Shown here: one piece after another, positions 15,466 to 19,382 of the stretch | How the letters are laid out: each line of letters starts with the position of its first letter | Position numbering within the stretch: position 1 is the first letter of the stretch | Assembly: GCA_002314465.1 (NCBI GenBank) | Contig: DCGA01000168.1 | Span: 226-19,607 of the forward strand | Direction: 5' to 3' | DNA: 19,382 nt | From: a bacterium UBA1790 | Lineage (GTDB): Bacteria > Bacteroidota > Bacteroidia > Bacteroidales > Muribaculaceae | Translations under genes and position numbers: made by a program | The notes under the pieces: model-generated | Seen by the model: the letters and a program-made list of their open reading frames with translations, nothing else | Databases searched by the model: none | Told to the model about the DNA's origin: nothing

Positions 15466-15960
15466 TAAAACCCTTAAATCTTTTGAATCCTTTAAATCTG
15501 TAAATTTGTAAATCTGTATAATCTGTGAAATCTGTAGTTAATTAAATCCCTTAAATCTTTTAAATCTCTTGAATCATTTAAATCATTAAATCTTTTGAAT
15601 TTGTTTAATCTGTAGTTAATATTTTAGACTAAAAGCACAAAAAGAGCATATAATTTGTGTCAATTCGTGGATAAAATCATCTGCGAGTTTTGCGAGTTCT
15701 GCGAGAGGCAATCTGTGTAATCTGCGTAATCTGTGGTAAATTAAAAACCTCTGTGCCCTCTGTGCCTCTGTGGGAGCATCTTAAATCTGTATTAATCAGC
15801 GTAATCTGTAGTTAATTAATTTCTGCGAGTTTTGCGAGTTCTGCGAGAGGCTAAAAAATATATTCTAATTTTGAGTAATTTCTTTCAGTTTTTACCCCAT
15901 CGCGAAGCTTTATAGTCTTTATGTCTTTTTAGTCAAAAAATCAAATATCCTCGGTTGATA
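15466..15960. repeat. Intergenic phrase-repeat zone 3
   Basis: No gene in this stretch. It is built of short near-repeats: TTAAATCTTTTGAATC words (about 15473-15620), AATCTGTG/AATCTGTA words (several), a TTAGACTAAAAGCAC...AATTCGTGG element (15621-15677), a TGCGAGTT unit twice (15681-15709 and 15823-15851), a CTCTGTGCC unit (15748-15777), a 31-base unit (15861-15891) and TCGCGAAGC (15900-15908). Most recur in the other zones. No open frame of useful length or terminator is visible. Confidence 0.85.
15861..15891 (+). repeat. 31-base direct repeat, left copy
   Basis: Begins TATTCTAATTTTGAG and ends TTTCTTTCAGTTT. It is identical to 17932-17962. The two copies bracket the ATPase gene in direct orientation, 2071 bases apart. 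Confidence 0.95.
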
Positions 15961-15983
15961 CAACCACACCACCGACCTTGCTT

Positions 15984-15991
15984 TATCTTCG
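15984..15991 (+). promoter_or_regulatory. Possible -7 box of the ATPase gene
   Basis: TATCTTCG differs from TAnnTTTG by one base and lies 19 bases before the preferred ATG at 16011. GGTTGATACAACC (15953-15965) just upstream is a small inverted repeat. Confidence 0.45.
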
Positions 15992-16010
15992 CATGCAAAA
16001 AACATTACCC

Positions 16011-17822
16011 ATGAAAGATATCACAAGCGCATTCAACCAGGCAGTCAAGAAAGAACTGAAAGAGAAAAAAGATTACTACGAACCCGAGTTCGGCTATGGT
16101 TATGTCCCCGAGGGCTATTGGTGCAACGAGTTCACACACCTCAAGGACCCCTTCTTCGTCCAGTCGGCACGACAAGACATCGACTCAACCCTTGCACCGC
16201 AGTCTCTATGGCACGGACTGTGGCATCAAGGCGAGATGTGCTGCCTCTTTGGCGAACCTAATGTCGGCAAGTCGGTACTCGCCAATATGATGGCCTACGA
16301 AATAGCATCCTCCGGCCTACCGGTCCTTTACATCGACTTCGAGAACTCGCCCCATCAGGCCGCCGCGCGTTACCACAACCCCAACGACGAGCACAGCCAA
16401 CTCTACATCCCCGACAATATCTCATTTGTCACCGTCAACCCATGCCTCAACTACAGGAACACCCGCGACTATTCCATGGTGCTTGATGCCATCGAGCGCG
16501 AGTTCGTTACACGCGTTACTCCCGTGGTCATCATCGACGACATCTCTCATATCTGCCCCCTTCGCGACTGCACCGCCGCACAAGAGGTCATGCGACGCAT
16601 GCGCCAGTGGATAATCAAGTACAGCGTTTCTATCCTCGTTATCGCACACGCCGTGCGTCATCGCTCGGCTTGCCCCCTCACTATCACATCGCTATTCGGC
16701 GCTTCTCACACCGCCTATTGCTTCGATTCTATCTTCGCCATCGGCCGTGACCTGCGCGACGACAAGTGCCGCTACATCAAGCAACTCAAGTCACGCATCA
16801 CCGCCATCAACTATGGCGATAATAATGTCATTTCAGTCAAACTCCTTAAGGCTGGCAATTTCCTTTGTTTTGATATACTCGGTGCAGGACACATCGAGCG
16901 CGACCTCCTTGCCATACCCGAGATTACCGACCGCGAAACCCTTCGCGCCGAAGTCACTCGACTACATAACCTCGACTGGTCGGCACGACAAATCGCCAAC
17001 CGCCTTTCCCTCTCCCACACCACAATCAACACCCTCATCGCCGAGATTGAACTAAGCGTTAGTGAAACTCCATCTACCAAAACAATGGAAACCGTGGAAA
17101 GTGTGGAAACTATGGAAAACCAAGATAAAAATGTGGCAACCGAGCAAAACGAGTGGAAACCGAGTGATAGCGAGCTCGATGGAGAGAGCAGCGGTAAGTC
17201 GGCTTCAGCCGGTGCCGCGAATAGCGAACCTCCATCAACCGAGCAAAACGAGTGGAAACCGAGTGATAGCGTTTCCCTTTTCTCACCCGAAATAAGAAAA
17301 CTCGCCGAAAAAACTGGCATCCCTTCTGTTCCGTCAATTCTTGAATCTCCATCACTGCCATTCAGCGATTGGCAACCGGGCGATGATCCTAATATCAGCC
17401 AAATCTGCCTTTATCACAAAGACAATCCCCTCTATAACCTGCTCGCGAGCCTCCACAGTACCTATTTATATAGCAGTTACGACAATTTCTCACTCCATGT
17501 GCACGACTACGACAGCAGTACCGACTACCGTTTTGGCTCGTTGGTCTATTCACCCTCGGTCGGTATGTTGGGCCGAGCCGATGTCGGCGTACCCCGTTGG
17601 TTCGACGGTACAATTCCCAGCGGAACTACCATCGATGTCCTCGAGCAGCAACTCCACGATGCCGCCGCAATCCTTCGCGATAAAGTCCTTGCCGCCGAAG
17701 CCCCAGCACCCGCAGGCCGCCTCAATCCCAGTTGCCTAACCACTAACGATATAGAATCCGCAGCCCTCGCAGTAGGCATCCCTTCAACCATCCTCGCCCG
17801 CGCCCTCTACCTCCCCCTGTAA
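16011..17822 (+). CDS. RecA/RepA-like AAA ATPase with C-terminal HTH
   Basis: Starting at ATG 16011 (MKDITSAF) the protein has 603 residues. ATG 15993 is possible; the frame further up begins with a TTG before the promoter box and is unlikely. Residues 67-290 form a RecA-like AAA_25 ATPase: LWHQGEMCCLFGEPNVGKSV (Walker A GEPNVGKS, 81-88), VLYIDFENS (105-113), VVIIDDISH (172-180, Walker B) and SILVIAHAVRH (207-217). A helix-turn-helix follows at about 306-346 (WSARQIANRLSLSHTTINTL). Residues 350-425 are a low-complexity linker with TEQNEWKPSDS twice. The rest is not recognised. The fold is shared by plasmid RepA helicases and KaiC-like ATPases, and similar proteins are common in Bacteroidetes mobile DNA. 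The gene stands alone, with direct repeats on both sides, so it may be part of a small mobile unit. Confidence 0.75.
   Translation: MKDITSAFNQAVKKELKEKKDYYEPEFGYGYVPEGYWCNEFTHLKDPFFVQSARQDIDSTLAPQSLWHGLWHQGEMCCLFGEPNVGKSVLANMMAYEIASSGLPVLYIDFENSPHQAAARYHNPNDEHSQLYIPDNISFVTVNPCLNYRNTRDYSMVLDAIEREFVTRVTPVVIIDDISHICPLRDCTAAQEVMRRMRQWIIKYSVSILVIAHAVRHRSACPLTITSLFGASHTAYCFDSIFAIGRDLRDDKCRYIKQLKSRITAINYGDNNVISVKLLKAGNFLCFDILGAGHIERDLLAIPEITDRETLRAEVTRLHNLDWSARQIANRLSLSHTTINTLIAEIELSVSETPSTKTMETVESVETMENQDKNVATEQNEWKPSDSELDGESSGKSASAGAANSEPPSTEQNEWKPSDSVSLFSPEIRKLAEKTGIPSVPSILESPSLPFSDWQPGDDPNISQICLYHKDNPLYNLLASLHSTYLYSSYDNFSLHVHDYDSSTDYRFGSLVYSPSVGMLGRADVGVPRWFDGTIPSGTTIDVLEQQLHDAAAILRDKVLAAEAPAPAGRLNPSCLTTNDIESAALAVGIPSTILARALYLPL
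17137..17271 (+). repeat. 36-base direct repeat inside the ATPase gene
   Basis: 17137-17172 and 17236-17271 are identical and 99 bases (33 codons) apart, so both keep frame and encode (A/S)TEQNEWKPSDS. A GTGGAAAC-type run (about 17085-17118, encoding METVESVETMENQ) lies just before. The segment could expand or shrink by slippage without a frameshift. Confidence 0.9.
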
Positions 17823-18152
17823 AACCATCCAGTCCCGTTTCCTCCAGTTAGTTCCGTTCTCTTCAGCTCGGCTGAAGGGCTCCCCCTCAAAGTTTAATTT
17901 TCAGTCCAAACACCTACGCGAAGCCAAAATTTATTCTAATTTTGAGTAATTTCTTTCAGTTTATTAATCTGTATAATCTGCGAAATCTGTAGTTAATTTT
18001 TAGACTAAAAGCACATAAGAGGCTATATAATTAGTGATAATTCGTGCCAATTAGTGGATAAAAATATCTGCGTGTTTTGCGAGTTCTGCGAGAGGCCAAT
18101 CTCCTCGCGAAGCATATATTCGTGATAATTCGTGTAAATTAGTGGATAAGTA
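17823..18152. repeat. Intergenic phrase-repeat zone 4
   Basis: No gene. After a 7-bp hairpin CTTCAGC-TCG-GCTGAAG (17861-17877, no T-run, weak terminator at best) the region holds CGCGAAGC (17917-17924), the 31-base repeat (17932-17962), AATCTGTA words, a TTTAGACTAAAAGCAC...TTAGTGGATAAA element (17996-18064), a TGCGAGTT unit (18068-18096), CTCGCGAAGC (18104-18113) and another AATTCGTG word set (18117-18148). Confidence 0.85.
17932..17962 (+). repeat. 31-base direct repeat, right copy
   Basis: Identical to 15861-15891, in the same orientation, 110 bases after the ATPase stop codon. Confidence 0.95.
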
Positions 18153-18159
18153 ACATCGT

Positions 18160-18184
18160 CTTTCGTTAAAAATTAGTAACTTTG
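18160..18184 (+). promoter_or_regulatory. leuS promoter
   Basis: TAACTTTG (18177-18184) is the -7 box. CTTTCG (18160-18165) and an A-tract lie in the spacer, as in three other promoters here. TGCAGTTT (18183-18190) and AAACTGCA (18207-18214) form a perfect 8-bp inverted repeat starting inside the -7 box; it may be an operator or a leader hairpin. The leader is about 35 bases. Confidence 0.7.
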
Positions 18185-18222
18185 CAGTTTGGAAGAAAAA
18201 AACAAAAAACTGCATATAGACA

Positions 18223-19382
18223 ATGGATTACAATTTTAGCGAAATTGAGAAAAAATGGCAACAGTACTGGCGCGACAACAAGGTGTACAGCGCACAGGTT
18301 GACAAGAGCAAACCTAAGTTTTATGTCCTCGACATGTTTCCCTATCCCAGCGGCGCAGGTCTGCACGTGGGACACCCCCTGGGCTACATAGCCAGCGACA
18401 TCTATGCACGCTACAAGCGTCAGCAGGGCTTCAACGTGCTGCACCCCATGGGATATGATGCCTATGGCCTGCCTGCCGAGCAGTATGCCATCAAGACCGG
18501 TCAGCACCCCGAGGTGACTACCACGCAGAACATTGCGCGCTACCGCGAGCAGCTCGACAAGATAGGTTTCTGCTTTGACTGGGACCGCGAGGTGCGTACC
18601 TGCGAGCCCGGCTACTACAAGTGGACGCAGTGGGCTTTCCTCAAGATGTTCGGCAGCTACTACAACACCGAGTTGCAGAAGGCTCGCCCCATCGAGGAGC
18701 TGGTGGCCTACTTTGAGAAGAACGGCAACAAGGGCTGCAACGCTGCTACCGGCATGGACGAGGAGTTCACCGCCGAGCAGTGGAACGCCATGAGCAAGGT
18801 GGAGAAGAACGACATGCTCATGAACTACCGCATCGCCTACCGCGGCAAGACCATGGTGAACTGGTGTGCCGAGCTGGGTACAGTGCTTGCCAACGACGAG
18901 GTGAGCGAGGGTCTGTCGATTCGCGGCGGTTATCCCGTGGAGCAGAAGCTGATGAGCCAGTGGTGTCTGCGCGTGAGCGCTTATGCCGGCCGTCTGCTCA
19001 GCGACCTCGACACCGTGGCGTGGACCGACTCGCTCAAGGAAACCCAGCGCAACTGGATAGGCAAGAGCGAGGGTGCCGAGATGTACTTCAAGGTTGCCGA
19101 CAGCGAGGAGAGTCTGCTCATCTTCACCACACGTGCCGACACAATCTTCGGCGTTACCTTCATGGTGCTGGCTCCCGAGAGCGAGTATGTGGACCTGGTG
19201 ACTACCGACGCACAGCGTGAGGCTGTGAAGGCCTATCTGGAAGAGGTGAAGAAGAAGACCGAGCGCGAGCGCCTCATCGACAAGAAGGTGAGCGGTGTGT
19301 TCAGCGGCAGTTATGCGGTTAACCCCGTTACAGGCAAGAATATTCCTATCTATATAAGCGACTATGTGCTGGCTGGTTACGG
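18223..19382 (+). CDS. leuS: Leucyl-tRNA synthetase, N-terminal part (runs off the window)
   Basis: The frame from ATG 18223 is open to the window end (386 complete codons) and encodes the N-terminal part of class I leucyl-tRNA synthetase, which charges tRNA-Leu with leucine in the cytoplasm. Visible parts: [20 protein letters not shown] (38-57) with the HIGH-type motif HVGH at 48-51, [20 protein letters not shown] (74-93), a zinc/insertion region with [15 protein letters not shown] (213-227), and the start of the CP1 editing domain with [19 protein letters not shown] (301-319; the Thr-rich TTRADT editing motif). The KMSKS motif and tRNA-binding domain lie beyond the window. The codons are rich in AAG, GAC and CTG, as expected for a highly expressed housekeeping gene. 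Confidence 0.97.
   Translation, partial: MDYNFSEIEKKWQQYWRDNKVYSAQVDKSKPKFYVLDMFPYPSGAGLHVGHPLGYIASDIYARYKRQQGFNVLHPMGYDAYGLPAEQYAIKTGQHPEVTTTQNIARYREQLDKIGFCFDWDREVRTCEPGYYKWTQWAFLKMFGSYYNTELQKARPIEELVAYFEKNGNKGCNAATGMDEEFTAEQWNAMSKVEKNDMLMNYRIAYRGKTMVNWCAELGTVLANDEVSEGLSIRGGYPVEQKLMSQWCLRVSAYAGRLLSDLDTVAWTDSLKETQRNWIGKSEGAEMYFKVADSEESLLIFTTRADTIFGVTFMVLAPESEYVDLVTTDAQREAVKAYLEEVKKKTERERLIDKKVSGVFSGSYAVNPVTGKNIPIYISDYVLAGY

Noticed and set aside
15466..15960. CRISPR array
   Set aside because: The repeats are short, degenerate and of mixed families, there are no regular spacers of constant length, and no cas gene is present.
15978..16010. Upstream TTG start of the ATPase gene
   Set aside because: It precedes the likely -7 box; ATG 16011 (or 15993) is more consistent.
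17861..17877. Terminator for the ATPase gene
   Set aside because: A perfect 7-bp hairpin but followed by GGGCTCCCCC instead of a T-run; kept only as a weak possibility inside the zone description.
10603..18152. Insertion sequence or transposon ends
   Set aside because: No transposase gene, no consistent terminal inverted repeats with target-site duplication; the phrases mix in different orders.

Overview
The window looks like a chromosomal piece from a Bacteroidales bacterium (Muribaculaceae- or Prevotella-like). The reasons are repeated TAnnTTTG -7 promoter boxes, little Shine-Dalgarno signal, and typical families: a stand-alone LytTR regulator, a GH3-family synthetase with a DUF2851 gene, a DUF3298 lipoprotein and a UPF1-like SF1 helicase. 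The genus cannot be fixed from the sequence.

Region 1 (1-8312) is ordinary chromosome. It holds the tail of an unknown gene, a LytTR regulator overlapping a membrane-anchored phosphodiester-glycosidase-like gene, a secreted PIG-L deacetylase, GH3 plus DUF2851 (the latter broken by a perfect 7-bp tandem duplication), and a secreted protein with five propeller-like repeats. A DUF3298 lipoprotein follows on the minus strand. Region 2 (8328-11492) has the helicase on minus, then an AT-rich gap with four exact copies of TTATTAACA/TGTTAATAA and a DnaA-box match (a candidate origin), then a TrmH-family rRNA/tRNA methyltransferase.

Region 3 (11684-15367) is an AT-rich, probably acquired minus-strand operon: a controller-like XRE regulator, a PD-(D/E)XK nuclease fused to a DUF2075 helicase, and a cytosine-C5 methyltransferase. 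The genes are nearly or actually overlapping. An inverted repeat that looks like a controller operator brackets the operon promoter. I read it as an NTP-dependent restriction-modification system, and it is the best candidate here for something undescribed. Region 4 (16011-17822) is a RecA/RepA-like ATPase with a C-terminal HTH, followed by leuS, which runs off the window.

From about 10.6 kb on, every gap is filled with short, internally periodic, reused 'phrases' (families around AATCTGTG, CACGAATT, TGCGAGTT, CTCTGTGC, TCGCGAAGC and TTAGTCTAAAA). They occur in both orientations. They bracket the restriction cassette as inverted copies and the ATPase gene as direct copies. They also carry two hairpins with a shared ACTGTGTG foot and different stems of the same geometry. 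This suggests a dispersed repeat system that marks or promotes accessory-gene exchange.
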